Part shown: positions 8,916 to 18,329 of the stretch, one piece after another
Position numbering within the stretch: position 1 is the stretch's first letter
Layout of the letters: the number at the start of each line of letters is the position of its first letter
Program-made: the position numbers and the translations under genes
The notes under the pieces: model-generated
The model's database searches: none
What the model was told of the DNA's origin: nothing
The model's input: only the letters and a program-made list of their open reading frames with translations
Origin: Flavobacteriales bacterium
GTDB lineage: Bacteria > Bacteroidota > Bacteroidia > Flavobacteriales_F > PHOS-HE28
DNA: 64,000 bases
Reading direction: 5' to 3'
NCBI GenBank assembly: GCA_016703105.1
Contig: JADJCS010000020.1
Span: forward strand, 248,001 to 312,000

Positions 8916-9137
8916 ATGGCAAAGCATGCTGTGAGTTTCTCACTGCCGGAACGCTCGCTAGGGAAAGCGGACGCTCAGTTCAAAGTTTATGAGGACGGTG
9001 AACTATTGGGCACGCTGGCCATATCGATCGGCTCTATTGTCTGGTTCCCGAAGGGCACACAATACGGCTGTAAAATGAGCTGGAGGAAATTCCATGCGGT
9101 TATGGAAAAGCACGCCCCGCCGTACGAGAAACGGTAA
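8916..9137 (+). CDS. Small conserved hypothetical protein, 73 aa
   Basis: The start MAKHAVSFSLPERSLGKADA is preferred over an upstream in-frame ATG because related small proteins begin at this point. The body reads FKVYEDGELLGTLAISIG, then IVWFPKGTQYGCKMSW and RKFHAVMEKH. It is a compact beta-rich fold of a kind found scattered in many phyla; no function is known to me. It stands alone on the plus strand and converges on the defence operon, with 18 bases between the stop codons. Confidence 0.7.
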   Translation: MAKHAVSFSLPERSLGKADAQFKVYEDGELLGTLAISIGSIVWFPKGTQYGCKMSWRKFHAVMEKHAPPYEKR

Positions 9138-9155
9138 GCACAACAGAGACCCCGA

Positions 9156-9650
9156 TCATCCCACCTTGATATTATACTTTAACAGCTTCCGCGCCAGTAC
9201 ATCATCCAAGTTGTTGATGTCGTCGCCTGCGAGCTCGATAAGCGGGATCTCGTTCTTGCGGTAGAGCTCCAGCTTCTTCTTCTTGCGGTCAGCATACTTC
9301 GGGTCGTCCTCCATGCCCCAGTATTCGATGTAGACGGCCTGCCGGCCTGCAACTGGCGGAATGTAGAAATCGCAATAACACTCTTCGGCGATGTTCAACT
9401 GGCGCTCATAGGCATGCACGATGCCGTACGTGTATAGCCAATTGTCAATGACCAGTTCGGAACGGCTGCGCACGTAATGACCATCGGTCGTGCGCAGCTT
9501 CGCTTCGAACTTCTCTCGGAAGCCGGGGCCAGCCAAGGATGTACCGTTCGGTTCCGGCTTCACGGGTTCGACAGAAGGCCGCACGACATCCAGCAGCCGC
9601 TTGTTCTGAAGGATGGAGGCGGGCCACGGCATAGGTGGAACCGGATTCAT
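9156..9650 (-). CDS. Nuclease-like C-terminal part of broken gene
   Basis: This frame supplies the second half of the last gene of the defence operon. It reads WPASILQNKRLLD, a linker, then a PD-(D/E)xK-like core: Glu in VRSRSELVIDNWLY, Asp in YCDFYIPP, and the strand QAVYIEYWGM. The end (IPLIELAGDDINNLDDVL) resembles the tail of DUF559/Vsr-like nuclease folds. The ATG near 9650 is probably not a real start. The protein continues from the winged-helix part in another frame, with a one-base lesion near 9625-9640. Nuclease activity is inferred from motif order only. Confidence 0.65.
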   Translation of the reverse strand: MNPVPPMPWPASILQNKRLLDVVRPSVEPVKPEPNGTSLAGPGFREKFEAKLRTTDGHYVRSRSELVIDNWLYTYGIVHAYERQLNIAEECYCDFYIPPVAGRQAVYIEYWGMEDDPKYADRKKKKLELYRKNEIPLIELAGDDINNLDDVLARKLLKYNIKVG

Positions 9651-10030
9651 GTTCCATCTGCCTGCCTCCTATGGTCTGGCCCAGCTTGGTGATCGTCCAG
9701 CCCGAAACGTTCTTCTCCAACCAACCCAGCTCTGCCATGATGGGATTCATGCGATGCGGTGAGATCCCGAACTCCTTGCCGATGGCCGTTGCGTTCAGGT
9801 ACTTGCCGCGTGAGCTGCGCTCCTCGAAGTCGATGTCCTCCGGCCACACGATGTACTCACCAAATTTGGGGTTGGTTCGTGTTTGGCCGCCTTTGTTGCG
9901 ACCCATGGTCGTGAGCACCCACTTGTCGCCATTGCGGGTGATGAGGCCAAGGCCATGGAGCTTGTCAAAGAGTTCCCTTGCCGGGAATATCCATTTCGTT
10001 GGCAAGGCTGGAGGTGGAGAGGTATTCCAT
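9628..10030 (-). CDS. Winged-helix N-terminal part of broken gene
   Basis: The first half begins at ATG 10028-10030 (MEYLSTSSLANEMDI), changes frame through an extra G near 9985, and continues as ARELFDKLHGLGLI, then ATAIGKEFGISPHRMNPIM and ELGWLEKNVSGWTITKLG, where it meets the nuclease half. Two helix-turn-helix-like segments (AIGKEFGI, ANEMDI) suggest nucleic-acid binding. It starts 23 bases after the HEPN-like gene, as the final member of the operon. As written in this sequence it cannot make a full protein. Confidence 0.6.
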
Positions 10031-10053
10031 TTTGCTAAAGTGGCTTCGGCAAC

Positions 10054-10929
10054 CTAGAGTGCTTCATAGTACTCCACGAGCCCATGGCAAAACAGCTTGC
10101 CCGACGCATCGCCATACTTGCCTAGCTGCTGCTTGAGCAAGGCGGCTTTTGTGCTTACGGGTTGAACTGTCGTCAAGGTCTCTTTCATTTTATGGTAGAA
10201 GAAGATCTTTTGATACTCACCGATGTGCTTTTGCAACAAGTGCTGGTCAATTGACTTAACCGCATGATAGATCACATTCTGATACTTCCGAAGTGTCTGC
10301 CGCGACAAACTCGTCATGGCCGCTATGCTCTTGACCTCATGGTTTCGTGAATCGTTGATTTCTCGGCCGAAAGCATGGCCTACTTTATTTCGGATGGTCC
10401 TAACCCTTTCCAAGGAGCCAATATGCGCATCAAACCCAACTGGCACTACTCCGAATACTTGCTTGTAAGCACTCATCCTCTTGTTCCAAACGCCCTTCGT
10501 TATCGATTCAATGACATCATCATGATAGATGTTCCTGCGACCGCCTTTCTTTAGAATGGAGGCCCCATCGAAGGAGTGAGATGATGAGTAGAGTACCCCC
10601 GGGTCCGATTCCAGCGCGAGTGATACTACTGTTGCTATGTAGGTCTCAAGATTCGAGGACATTGCCAGCAGCGCGTTCAATCTCACCCACAAGTCGAAGG
10701 CATTGTAGGAATCCGACCAGTTCTTCAGTGTGTCGAATGCTTCGGTACCGGGCGCAACCACGAATTTCAAATGCTTCGATGCTTTATCCACCCACTGAGC
10801 TTTGTCGGACTTCAAGGTGCCGTATGTTCTCCTTGTAGCAGCATCATTAGCCCAAATCATCCTGTTGAGTTCGTCATTGTACTTATTGAAAACTTGGGTG
10901 GCCACGACGTGCTCATAGATGTTGCCCAT
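10054..10929 (-). CDS. HEPN-like RxxxxH protein, putative RNase effector
   Basis: 291 residues, largely helical. Arg180-Asn-Lys-Val-Gly-His185 in RTIRNKVGHAFG matches the R-x4-H signature of HEPN ribonucleases, within a helix as expected. No other domain was recognised. It follows hsdR in the same operon, the position where anticodon nucleases or other abortive-infection effectors ride with type I RM systems. An alternative start 29 bases upstream (MANSTKAFDR) lies in another frame and may be the true N-terminus if one base is missing. The RNase role is inferred from the motif and context. Confidence 0.7.
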   Translation of the reverse strand: MGNIYEHVVATQVFNKYNDELNRMIWANDAATRRTYGTLKSDKAQWVDKASKHLKFVVAPGTEAFDTLKNWSDSYNAFDLWVRLNALLAMSSNLETYIATVVSLALESDPGVLYSSSHSFDGASILKKGGRRNIYHDDVIESITKGVWNKRMSAYKQVFGVVPVGFDAHIGSLERVRTIRNKVGHAFGREINDSRNHEVKSIAAMTSLSRQTLRKYQNVIYHAVKSIDQHLLQKHIGEYQKIFFYHKMKETLTTVQPVSTKAALLKQQLGKYGDASGKLFCHGLVEYYEAL

Positions 10930-10978
10930 CTGTCGAATGCCTTAGTACTATTGGCCATAATCTTGGTGTTGGATGATT

Positions 10979-11326
10979 CTAACCCCCGCTGAACTCCACC
11001 GCCAACATCTCCGCCTGCCTCAGCACCAGGTCCGTGGCCAGCTTCTGCATATCCGGCGGATAGCCGAAGTGCCGCAGGGTCCGCTTCACGATCACCTTCA
11101 GCTTCGCCTTCACGCTCTCCTTGATTGTCCAGGCGATGCTGGCGTTCTGGCGGACGCGCTCGGTGAGGACCACGGCCAGTTCGCGGAGCTTCTCCTGTTG
11201 CATCAGCTCCTTGGCGCTGTCGTTGTTGGCCACAGCGGTGTAGAAGGCGTACTCGTATTCGCTGAGGCCCATGTCGGCGGCCTGCTTGTCGCCGGCGATC
11301 TCCTTGCTCACCTTGATCCAGCTCCT
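10979..11326 (-). CDS. hsdR: Type I restriction subunit HsdR, C-terminal fragment
   Basis: This frame gives VSKEIAGDKQAADMGLSEYE, then AFYTAVANNDSAKELM and a Lys-rich helix ending in VLRQAEMLAVEFSGG, the characteristic C-terminal domain of HsdR that docks on the methyltransferase. It follows from the middle fragment after one surplus G near 11322: GAGCTGGATCAAG is read where GAGCTGATCAAG would keep the frame. The fragment has no start of its own. Confidence 0.85.
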   Translation of the reverse strand, partial: RSWIKVSKEIAGDKQAADMGLSEYEYAFYTAVANNDSAKELMQQEKLRELAVVLTERVRQNASIAWTIKESVKAKLKVIVKRTLRHFGYPPDMQKLATDLVLRQAEMLAVEFSGG

Positions 11327-13065
11327 CGATCACTTCGGCGGCGCTGAGGATCTTGTTGTGGTAGCGCTTGATGCTGTCCTCCAGCATGTCCATCAGGCTG
11401 CGGCTCTGCACGATGTTGGTGCGGGCGCGGGTCTTGATCTCGTCGTTCAGCAGCTTCTTGAGCACCTCGATGGCGACGTTCTTGTGCGCCATGCCTTTCA
11501 GCTCCAGCAGGAACTCCTCGCTGAGCACGGAGATGTCCGGCTTCTTGATGCCCGCCGCGTCGTAGACGTCGATGACCTTTTCGCTCACCAGCGCCTGGTC
11601 GATGACCTGCCGGATGGTGGTCTCCAACTCTTCATCGGTGCGGCCGCTGCCGGTGCCGTCGAACTTCACGAGGCGGGCTTTCACGGCTTGGAAGAAGCCG
11701 ACCTCGTCCTTCACATCCATCGCCTGGTCGTGCGGGATGGCGATGGCGAAGGTCTTGCTGAGCGCGGTGACCTCGTTGATGTAACGCCGCTTGCCGTCCT
11801 CCAGACCGAGCACATGTTCCTCGGCCGCGAGGATCAGGGAGAGCTTCTTCGCCGTGTCCGCTTGGAAATACTCTTCGTAGGGGAAGCCGTTATACATGTT
11901 GGCGACCACTTCCAGCTTCTCCAGCATCAGCGTCACCGCTTGCTCTTGCGCAATGGCCGGATCACCCTTGCCACCTGCATCGGAATAGAAACTGAGCGCC
12001 TTCTTCAGGTCGGCGGCGATGCCGAGGTAGTCCACCACCAGGCCGCCGGGCTTGTCATGGAACACGCGGTTCACGCGGGCGATGGCCTGCATCAGGTTGT
12101 GGCCCTTCATCGGCTTGTCGATGTAGAGCGTGTGCATGCTGGGCGCATCGAAGCCGGTGAGCCACATGTCGCGCACGATCACCAGTTGCAAGGGATCCTT
12201 CGGGTCCTTCATGCGCTCGGCCAGTGCGCGGCGCTGCTCCTTGGTGCTGTGGTGCTTGCTCATCGCCGGACCGTCCGATGAGGCGGCCGTCATCACCACC
12301 TTGATCTTGCCTTTGCTCAGGTCGTTGTCGTGCCAATCCGGACGCAGGGCCACGATGGCCGCGTAGAGTTCCGCAGCAATGCGGCGGCTCATGGCCACGA
12401 TCATGCCCTTGCCTTCGAAGACCTCCTGCCGCAGCTCGAAGTGCGTCACGATGTCGCGGGCCACGTTCTTGATCCGGTTCTCGCTACCGATCAGCGCCTC
12501 CAGCTGGGTCCACTTGGCCTTGGCCTTCTGCGTGTCAGTGAGTTCCTCCTTGCCCAGCTCATCGTCCAGGTCCTTGATCAGCTGCTTGCCTTCTTCGCTC
12601 AGGTTCACCTTGGCCAGGCGGCTCTCGTAGTAGATGCGCACCGTGGCGCCGTCCTCCACGGCCTGTGCGATGTCGTACACGTCCACGTAGTTGCCGAAGA
12701 CCGCCGGGGTGTTCACATCGGTGCTCTCGATGGGCGTGCCGGTGAAGCCCAGGTAGGTGGCGTTGGGCAGCGCATCGCGCAGGTACTTGGCGAAGCCGTA
12801 CACGATCTTGCTGCCCACCACTTCACCCGCTTCGTCCTTCACATCCACGTTGCGGGCCTTGAAGCCGTATTGCGTGCGGTGCGCTTCGTCGGCGATCACC
12901 ACGATGTTCTGGCGGGGGCTCAGCTCGTCGTACACGTTGCCCTCTTCGGGCTGGAACTTTTGGATGGTGGTGAACACCACGCCGCCGCTCGCCACCTTCA
13001 GCAATTCCTTCAAGTGGTCGCGGTCCTCGGCCTGCACGGGTTCCTGCCGCAGCAGTTGCACGACG
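11320..13065 (-). CDS. hsdR: Type I restriction subunit HsdR, helicase fragment
   Basis: The motor half of HsdR: LLRQEPVQAEDRDHL, motif II region IVVIADEAHRTQYG, motif III YLGFTGTPIE, and the C-terminal RecA lobe with RDMWLTGFDAPSMHTLY and MQAIARVNRVF (motif VI). It is separated from the N-terminal fragment by a one-base frame change at about 13050-13062 and from the C-terminal fragment near 11322. An intact HsdR translocates DNA with ATP and cuts at a distance from the recognition site. Confidence 0.88.
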
Positions 13066-14203
13066 CCGCGAACGTGTCGAAGAGCTGGTCGTCCAGGTCG
13101 TTGCGGTCGGTGATGACGACGATGGTGGGGTTGTCCAGGGCCAGCACCACCTTGCCGGTATAGAACACCATGCTCAGGCTCTTGCCGCTGCCCTGCGTGT
13201 GCCACACCACACCGCCTTTGCGGTCGCCTGCGGCTTGTTTGCTCACGCCGGGCACTCCATAGCTCTCTGGCGATTCAACCATCAACGGCACGTCGCCAGT
13301 TGTCGTCGTGGGCGCTGCCTTATGCCCGGTTGCGCGAAGTGTTGACGCCACGGCCCGGTTCACCGCGTAGTACTGGTGGTAGGCGGCGATCTTCTTTACC
13401 GTGGTAATGGTGTTGACGCCCGTCTTCGGGTCCTCCTTCTTGCTGCGCTCGAACACGATGAAGTGGCGCACCAGATCGAGCAGGGTCTCCTTGTTGAGCA
13501 TGCCCACGATCAGCGTTTCCAGCTGACCGACCAGCGGCGAGGCCTCCACTTTGCCATCGCTGGTCTTCCAGCTCATGTAGCGGCTGAAGCCGCTGCTCAC
13601 CGTGCCGGCCTTGGCCTCCAGGCCATCGCTGATCACCACCACGCAGTTGTAGGTGAACAGGCCGGGGATGGTCTCCTTGTAGGTCTCCACCTGCTTGTAG
13701 GCGCTGCGGATGCTCGCCTTCTCATCGGCGGCGTTCTTCAGCTCCATCAGCACCAGCGGCAGGCCGTTCACGAACAGCAGCACATCGGGCCGCTTGTTCT
13801 TGCCGTTCTCCACCACGGTGTACTGGTTCACCACCAGCAGGTCGTTGTTGGCGGGGTTGGCGAAGTCCACCAGCCACACCAGGTCGCCGCGGGTGTTGCC
13901 GTCCTGCTGGTAGTCCACCTTCACGCCTTCGGTGAGCATGCGGTGGAAGACCTCGTTGTTCACCAGCAGCTCCGGACTGGCGATGCGCGCCACCTGCTTC
14001 ACCGCTTCCTCCTGCGCCGCCGCCGGTATGCGCGGGTTGATGCGCCGCACGGCCGCGCGCAGGCGCTCCAGCAGCAGCACCTGCTCGTAGCTCGCGCGCT
14101 CGGGGTGCTCGCCATCGTGCGCAATGCCGGGGCCGTGCTGGTAGGCATAGCCCAGCTCGCGCAAGCGCGCTAGGGCGAACTGTTCGATCTGGTCTTCGGT
14201 CAT
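13050..14203 (-). CDS. hsdR: Type I restriction subunit HsdR, nuclease fragment
   Basis: Starts at ATG 14203 with MTEDQIEQFALARLRELGY. It contains the RecB-like nuclease core (RPDVLLFVNGLPLVLMELKN, with the D...ExK residues), Walker A in VVWHTQGSGKSLSM, and IVVITDRNDLDDQLFDTFA. It then loses frame. The start is 5 bases after the end of the GmrSD-like gene. Nuclease and ATP-binding residues are present, so loss of function would come only from the two indels downstream. Confidence 0.88.
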
Positions 14204-14208
14204 CCTGA

Positions 14209-14670
14209 TCAGGAATGGAAGCGCTCCTTCACATAGGCGGACATTTCACCCAAGGGGATCTCCTGCGATGAATTACCGCTACGGGCGTAGAACTTTTCAG
14301 TTGATTGGCCATTCTTGTCCTTCACCGAAACGATCACAGGCTCCTTCGCTTGCTTCGTATCCACTTGACAGACCTCATTCTCTTCCACCTCGTGGAAGGT
14401 GATGGAAACCTTACTGGTCACGAAGCCGGTGCCGAATTGCTGGTTGAGCAGGTTGCGTAAGTGCAACTCGAACTTGTCTCTATCCACACCGCCCAAGGAA
14501 TGATAGTCGGCTTCCAAGCCCAGCACCTTTCCTGCGTCATCCACACCGATGAGCAGCGTGCCACCTTGGGAGTTGGCAAAGGCAGCAACGGTCTTCATGA
14601 TCACCTCTTCCAACTTCTTGTTCACAGTACCTTCCTTCAGGTCCCAACGCAAGGTGGACTTGAACTCCAA
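14209..14670 (-). CDS. AlbA_2 (Schlafen-like) domain fragment of GmrSD-like gene
   Basis: Reads LEFKSTLRWDLKEG, then AFANSQGGTLLIGVDDAGKV, the signature of the AlbA_2 putative nucleic-acid-binding domain, followed by a degenerate second half to VKERFHS. Upstream codons (LITEGESDE) continue in the same frame, so this is a domain of the preceding protein rather than a separate gene. The TTG that opens this frame is probably not a start. Confidence 0.75.
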   Translation of the reverse strand: MEFKSTLRWDLKEGTVNKKLEEVIMKTVAAFANSQGGTLLIGVDDAGKVLGLEADYHSLGGVDRDKFELHLRNLLNQQFGTGFVTSKVSITFHEVEENEVCQVDTKQAKEPVIVSVKDKNGQSTEKFYARSGNSSQEIPLGEMSAYVKERFHS

Positions 14671-14860
14671 CTCATCACTTTCGCCTTCAGTGATCAGGTC
14701 TTCAAGGATACCGGTGCCACGGTCTCTTCCGTGTCGGTGATCTTTCCAGGAAAGAGTTCAGCTGGCTGGCCAACATCTTCCTGCGTTCCTCAAGGAACTG
14801 CTCATAGTTGTCGATCTTCCACAGTTCGGTGTCTTCCGGTATGCACTGCAGTGCCAAAGC

Positions 14861-15109
14861 CTAGGGGAACTGCTGCTTCACTTCGGCCAAGTAGTCCTCT
14901 GCCAAGGTCGCTGACTTACGTCGGTTAGCCACTTGGGTCAGGATGGCGCGGTTCGTGAACTCCTGCGCCAGCGCGTACTTCACCCGGTTGCCCATGCCGT
15001 ACCCGAGTTTCTTGAGCTTTGAGTATGGGAATATGTGGTCCAATTCCAACTGGTACTTCTTACCCATGTTCTGGCGGATGCTCATCCCGGTGGTGGAAGC
15101 AGACCGCAC
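14861..15109 (-). CDS. HNH (DUF1524) fragment of GmrSD-like gene
   Basis: Contains MGKKYQLELDHIFPYSKLKK and NRAILTQVANRRKSATLAED. The Asp-His of LDHIFP and the Asn of NRAIL fit the DUF1524 HNH nuclease of GmrD-type enzymes. It ends at an in-frame TAG after KQQFP. The same frame then continues as ALALQCIPEDTELWKIDNYE, so the TAG is a nonsense change inside the gene (Lys AAG is the likeliest ancestor). Confidence 0.75.
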   Translation of the reverse strand: MRSASTTGMSIRQNMGKKYQLELDHIFPYSKLKKLGYGMGNRVKYALAQEFTNRAILTQVANRRKSATLAEDYLAEVKQQFP

Positions 15110-15118
15110 CGCGGCTTT

Positions 15119-15739
15119 TCAGGTACCAGCGCACCATGCTGAACAGCGGATGCTGAATGGCACGGCCGGCGAACTCCGAAGGGTGATCTTCAATTCACGC
15201 TCTTCGGCGATGTCCTGCAACAAGGCATCGAAGGGGTTTGTGGATTCCGCCACGGTGCGCAGGTCCTTGTCCAGTTTCTGAGGCAGCTGGCTGACGTACC
15301 GATAGCGGATCTGCGAATAGTAGAACCACTTAACCATCTTCCGGATCTCCGTATCGGTAAGGTGCTTGCCGTTTTTGTCGAAGCAATACACGATAATGGG
15401 AACGAGGGCGTAGGGGGAGTTGATCTCCGCAGTATGGTACACATAGGCGTTGGTGCGCATCAGGTTCGCTACGTAGTCCAGCACCTGCTTGTCCAGCCGA
15501 TCCCATGCCTCCCGCAGCTTGTCGTTGTTCGAGGCATCGTGGAGCTTCCGCATATCCGAGCCCATGTGGTGCAGGCAGCCCAACAGCACGTAGACCACGA
15601 AGTCCAGTTTCAGGACGAAGCCGTTCTTCTCCAACTCGGTTAGCTTGGCCTTGAACAGGTCCCTGGCCTGTGGCCAATAACCGGAGATCTGCGCCAGCGC
15701 CAGTTCCGCATCGGTAAGAGCCACACCGCTGGCATTCAC
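15119..15739 (-). CDS. Middle helical fragment of GmrSD-like gene
   Basis: Reads VNASGVALTDAELALAQISG and further helices (FYYSQIRYRYVSQLPQKLD) typical of the segment between DUF262 and the HNH domain. VNxSGVxLTDAELALAQ is a well conserved DUF262-family stretch. The upstream part of this motif (IFYK) sits in another frame at 15735-15755. Confidence 0.72.
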   Translation of the reverse strand: MNASGVALTDAELALAQISGYWPQARDLFKAKLTELEKNGFVLKLDFVVYVLLGCLHHMGSDMRKLHDASNNDKLREAWDRLDKQVLDYVANLMRTNAYVYHTAEINSPYALVPIIVYCFDKNGKHLTDTEIRKMVKWFYYSQIRYRYVSQLPQKLDKDLRTVAESTNPFDALLQDIAEERELKITLRSSPAVPFSIRCSAWCAGT

Positions 15740-15999
15740 CTTTGTAGAAGATGTCCGATGGCTTCGCGGATATTGGCCTTGACCGGTATGGTCTGCTCAG
15801 GGAAGTCCCGATCGCGTATCCGGGTAATGGCCGCTATGTTGTCGTTCAGCTTCTTCAGCTCGTCCATGCCCAACGAGCGACCTGCGGAAGCATAGAGCGC
15901 TTGCAGATCGAAGGCGCTCACCTTGCCCTTGAACACATCCGTGATGTTCTGCCACGATGGGTTGTTCTCCATGCAGGTCTTCATGTAGTAGGAGAGCAA
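15736..15999 (-). CDS. DUF262 helical fragment of GmrSD-like gene
   Basis: Reads LLSYYMKTCMENNPSWQN, then DVFKGKVSAFDLQALYASAG and AAITRIRDRDFPEQTIPVKA. It is an internal fragment whose apparent start is an artefact of the frame change near 15998. It connects the DGQQR part to the DAELALAQ part. Confidence 0.65.
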   Translation of the reverse strand: MLSYYMKTCMENNPSWQNITDVFKGKVSAFDLQALYASAGRSLGMDELKKLNDNIAAITRIRDRDFPEQTIPVKANIREAIGHLLQR

Positions 16000-16059
16000 G
16001 TGTCTCCACGTTCACATGCAGGCCGCGCGTATCGTTGATGATCTCCGGCAACGTGTAAT

Positions 16060-16340
16060 ACGGCGGTACCTCCCGTTGATGAGCATATACAAGGTCGTGA
16101 TGCGCTGTTGCCCATCCAGCAATAGCCGCACGGCACCTTGCTTCTGGTCGTACTTGTAGGGGCCTTTCAGTTCCGGCGGATTCGCTGTTTCCCAAGTGAG
16201 CATAGTGCCCGTGGGGTACCCCTTGATCAGGAGTCGATCAGCTGTTTGGCATCATCACGCTTCCAGACGTACTCGCGCTGAAAGGCGGGTACGAAGAGCT
16301 GGTTCTCATCGATCTTCTCGAGTATGGTGGAAATCTTCAT
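16060..16340 (-). CDS. DUF262 N-terminal fragment of GmrSD-like gene
   Basis: From ATG 16338-16340 the peptide reads MKISTILEKIDENQLFVPAF, then QREYVWKRDDAKQLIDS, where TCCTGATC replaces the expected TCCCTGATC and creates a stop near 16237. The next frame resumes with KGYPTGTMLTWE and carries the DUF262 signature GAVRLLLDGQQRITTLYM. A second homopolymer loss near 16071 ends that frame. Confidence 0.72.
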
Positions 16341-16362
16341 GTGTCTCTGTTGCTACAATCAG

Positions 16363-17229
16363 CTACTTCCGCTTCTTTACTGATGTTCTCTTACTAACAG
16401 GTTTCGCGGGCGGCGCCTTCTTCCTTGCTCTCGCACCCGGCTTCTTCTCATTCGCCCCAGCCGCTCCATCCCCCTCTACTGATGCTGACCCCGGTGGGGA
16501 CATCGTCGCGAATTTGTGGCCTAAGCAGCGTAGCATCATCCACCACGCATTGAGGCCTTGTTCACTTGCACACTCGCCTTCCGTGATCATGCCGTGTGCG
16601 ATGCGGTGCCTCAAGTTGTATCCTGAAGCATCGTAGAACACGCCGCGGATATCGAAGAGGTCGTCCTCACCGAAAATGGCCACGGTCTCTGGCAGGCTAA
16701 GAAGTGGTCCGGCACCCTTGTTTGGCTCTGTGAGGTCCGATTCCAATTTAGTTACCGGCACACCCTGCATCGTCAGCAGATAGCGGATGGAATTCTCAAG
16801 CTGCGGAACGAGAAGGTGAGCTGCGACGAGCAGATTACCATGTAGACCTGCATGTAGACCACGAAGGAAGATGGATTCATGGCCAGGAGGAATGAATGGA
16901 TTGTGCCTGACCAACGGGATGAAGTCTTCTAGGGAAGGATTCCAATCAGTCAGTACTTGAGTCCTCGCTGGATTGATGTACGAAATGGCCCGGTGACCCC
17001 ACACCCACACTGTTGCATGTGCCATCATCCGCTGGCGTAGAGCCGTATCATATTTCTCCCCTTCCAGATTCAGTAGCCCCCGTTGCTGAACGGTTTTCCT
17101 ACCCTTAGTATCGACGACCCCAACATCAAGTATCGCCAAGAGGGGATGTTCCTTTGCAAGAGCAAGGACGCGGTCCTTGATGTCCTGCACAGGTGTCGCT
17201 TGAATGTTGAAGGCCAGATGTAAGCGCAT
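16363..17229 (-). CDS. DUF4209 RxxxxH domain, C-terminal half of broken gene
   Basis: 288 residues: FNIQATPVQDIKDRVLALAK, LEDFIPLVRHNPFIPPG, LHGNLLVAAHLLVPQLENSI and Arg207-His-Arg-Ile-Ala-His212 in GYNLRHRIAHGMI. The last is the R-x4-H motif that defines DUF4209 and matches HEPN ribonucleases. The basic Lys/Arg-rich tail could bind nucleic acid. The real protein begins in the DUF7380 part upstream; one A missing from an AAA run near 17232 breaks the frame. The RNase role is inferred. Confidence 0.72.
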   Translation of the reverse strand: MRLHLAFNIQATPVQDIKDRVLALAKEHPLLAILDVGVVDTKGRKTVQQRGLLNLEGEKYDTALRQRMMAHATVWVWGHRAISYINPARTQVLTDWNPSLEDFIPLVRHNPFIPPGHESIFLRGLHAGLHGNLLVAAHLLVPQLENSIRYLLTMQGVPVTKLESDLTEPNKGAGPLLSLPETVAIFGEDDLFDIRGVFYDASGYNLRHRIAHGMITEGECASEQGLNAWWMMLRCLGHKFATMSPPGSASVEGDGAAGANEKKPGARARKKAPPAKPVSKRTSVKKRK

Positions 17230-17369
17230 CTTTGGAAGGAATCACACTTGACCGACTCCATTGCAGCATGCGCTGAAGCAGTTGAATCCATGGGCACAGA
17301 TACGCTGCCCATTTCGTCTACGCTGTGTAGCTCGTACTCCCGCAGCTTCAACCAGAGGCTCCGCAATCG

Positions 17370-18308
17370 TTATTGGTCGACACCGCCTTGCTGAAAGGCT
17401 ATGATCGCCCGTTTCGTGTGTTCGGCAGCGATACTGTTAACCGGTCCGCCACGGGCGATCTGAATTTCGATCTGGCGCAGGTATGACTCGCCCATTTCCA
17501 CATGAGCCTTCTGCTGGTTCTCTTGAATCCCAAGTTGCTGCTCGTAGTCGAGAACAATGATCCAGTAATCCCTGAAGATGTCCTCTCTGCGATCGGCCTT
17601 GTGATGCTCGGCCGCAACCTTGGCCAATGCAATGAACTGCTGTGCATTGCCAATACCATACTCCTGCACCAAGCGAAGGCACTGGATAAACCGCGCCCCA
17701 AAAGGTGGTTGGCCTAGTTCGCGTACCGCGCGTTCGGCAAGTTCTGTAGTTCGCTTTCCTAGATCCTTGCTGCCTTGATTCGTCACGCGCACCAATTGAA
17801 GCGCGCGCCGAAGCATGTGCGGCACCTCAAACGCCTTATCGTGTAGCAGCACCTTCTCTACATGCAGAAGCGCCTCCTCGACACTCGCTTGTGCAGCTTT
17901 GTAGTCCATGGGCTTCTTGCTTAGAAAACGGTAGTCGAGTAGCCGTGATCGGATCGCTGGGTCCTTCGACTTACTCAGCACTCGGTCGAGCGCCTCCAGG
18001 TCCTTGGCCGTGAAGTCGGAGGGGATAGCATTTCGACCATCAGGGCCGCGATAGCTTGGAACGTACGGCTGCGCTGGATCATCGAAGGAAGGGCTTATGC
18101 CAAGTAGGAGCTGTATGAAGCGATACACACCCTCTTCTTCAACGTTGCTTGCCTCCTGCGCCCGCTTGGCTGCTTCCCCGAAAATTCGCGGATATTGCCA
18201 AAAGCAAGCGACCCGCTCAGCTACGATGGGCGAATCGAGTCCAACAGTGTCGAACCATTCGAGATCACCAGTATAGAGGTCTGCTGGGGTGGGTTCGCCG
18301 GTACTCAT
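17370..18308 (-). CDS. DUF7380 N-terminal half of broken DUF4209 gene
   Basis: 312 residues from ATG 18306-18308 (MSTGEPTPADLYTGDLEWFD): helical, with FIQLLLGISPSFDDPAQPYV and FTAKDLEALDRVLSKSKDPA. This is the helical region that precedes DUF4209 in family members. It ends at an in-frame TAA (17370-17372); the same frame then goes on as RLRSLWLKLREYELHSVDEM for about 40 codons before shifting into the DUF4209 frame. The gene thus carries one nonsense codon and one frameshift. It starts 21 bases after the coiled-coil gene. Confidence 0.7.
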   Translation of the reverse strand: MSTGEPTPADLYTGDLEWFDTVGLDSPIVAERVACFWQYPRIFGEAAKRAQEASNVEEEGVYRFIQLLLGISPSFDDPAQPYVPSYRGPDGRNAIPSDFTAKDLEALDRVLSKSKDPAIRSRLLDYRFLSKKPMDYKAAQASVEEALLHVEKVLLHDKAFEVPHMLRRALQLVRVTNQGSKDLGKRTTELAERAVRELGQPPFGARFIQCLRLVQEYGIGNAQQFIALAKVAAEHHKADRREDIFRDYWIIVLDYEQQLGIQENQQKAHVEMGESYLRQIEIQIARGGPVNSIAAEHTKRAIIAFQQGGVDQ

Positions 18309-18329
18309 TGGATAATCGTCAAGAACGTA

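Larger units (their letters stand above)
14209..16340 (-). pseudogene. GmrSD-like DUF262-HNH-AlbA_2 protein, broken
   Basis: One gene read through several frames from ATG 16338-16340 (MKISTILEKIDENQ). Domain order: DUF262 ParB/Srx-like NTP-sensing domain with the LLLDGQQRITTLYM motif, a helical middle, HNH domain (LELDHIFPYSKLKK ... NRAILTQVANRRKSA), then an AlbA_2/Schlafen-type domain. GmrSD (type IV restriction) enzymes cut modified, for example glucosylated, phage DNA. Lesions: a missing C near 16237, a missing G near 16071, frame changes near 15998, 15735-15755 and 15115, an in-frame TAG at 14865-14867, and further changes near 14680-14730. It lies inside the hsd operon, 22 bases after the DUF4209 gene and 5 before hsdR. 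Confidence 0.78.

Noticed and set aside
11271..14173. Long plus-strand frames opposite hsdR
   Set aside because: Leu/His/Val-rich antisense shadows of the hsdR codons with no recognisable domain.
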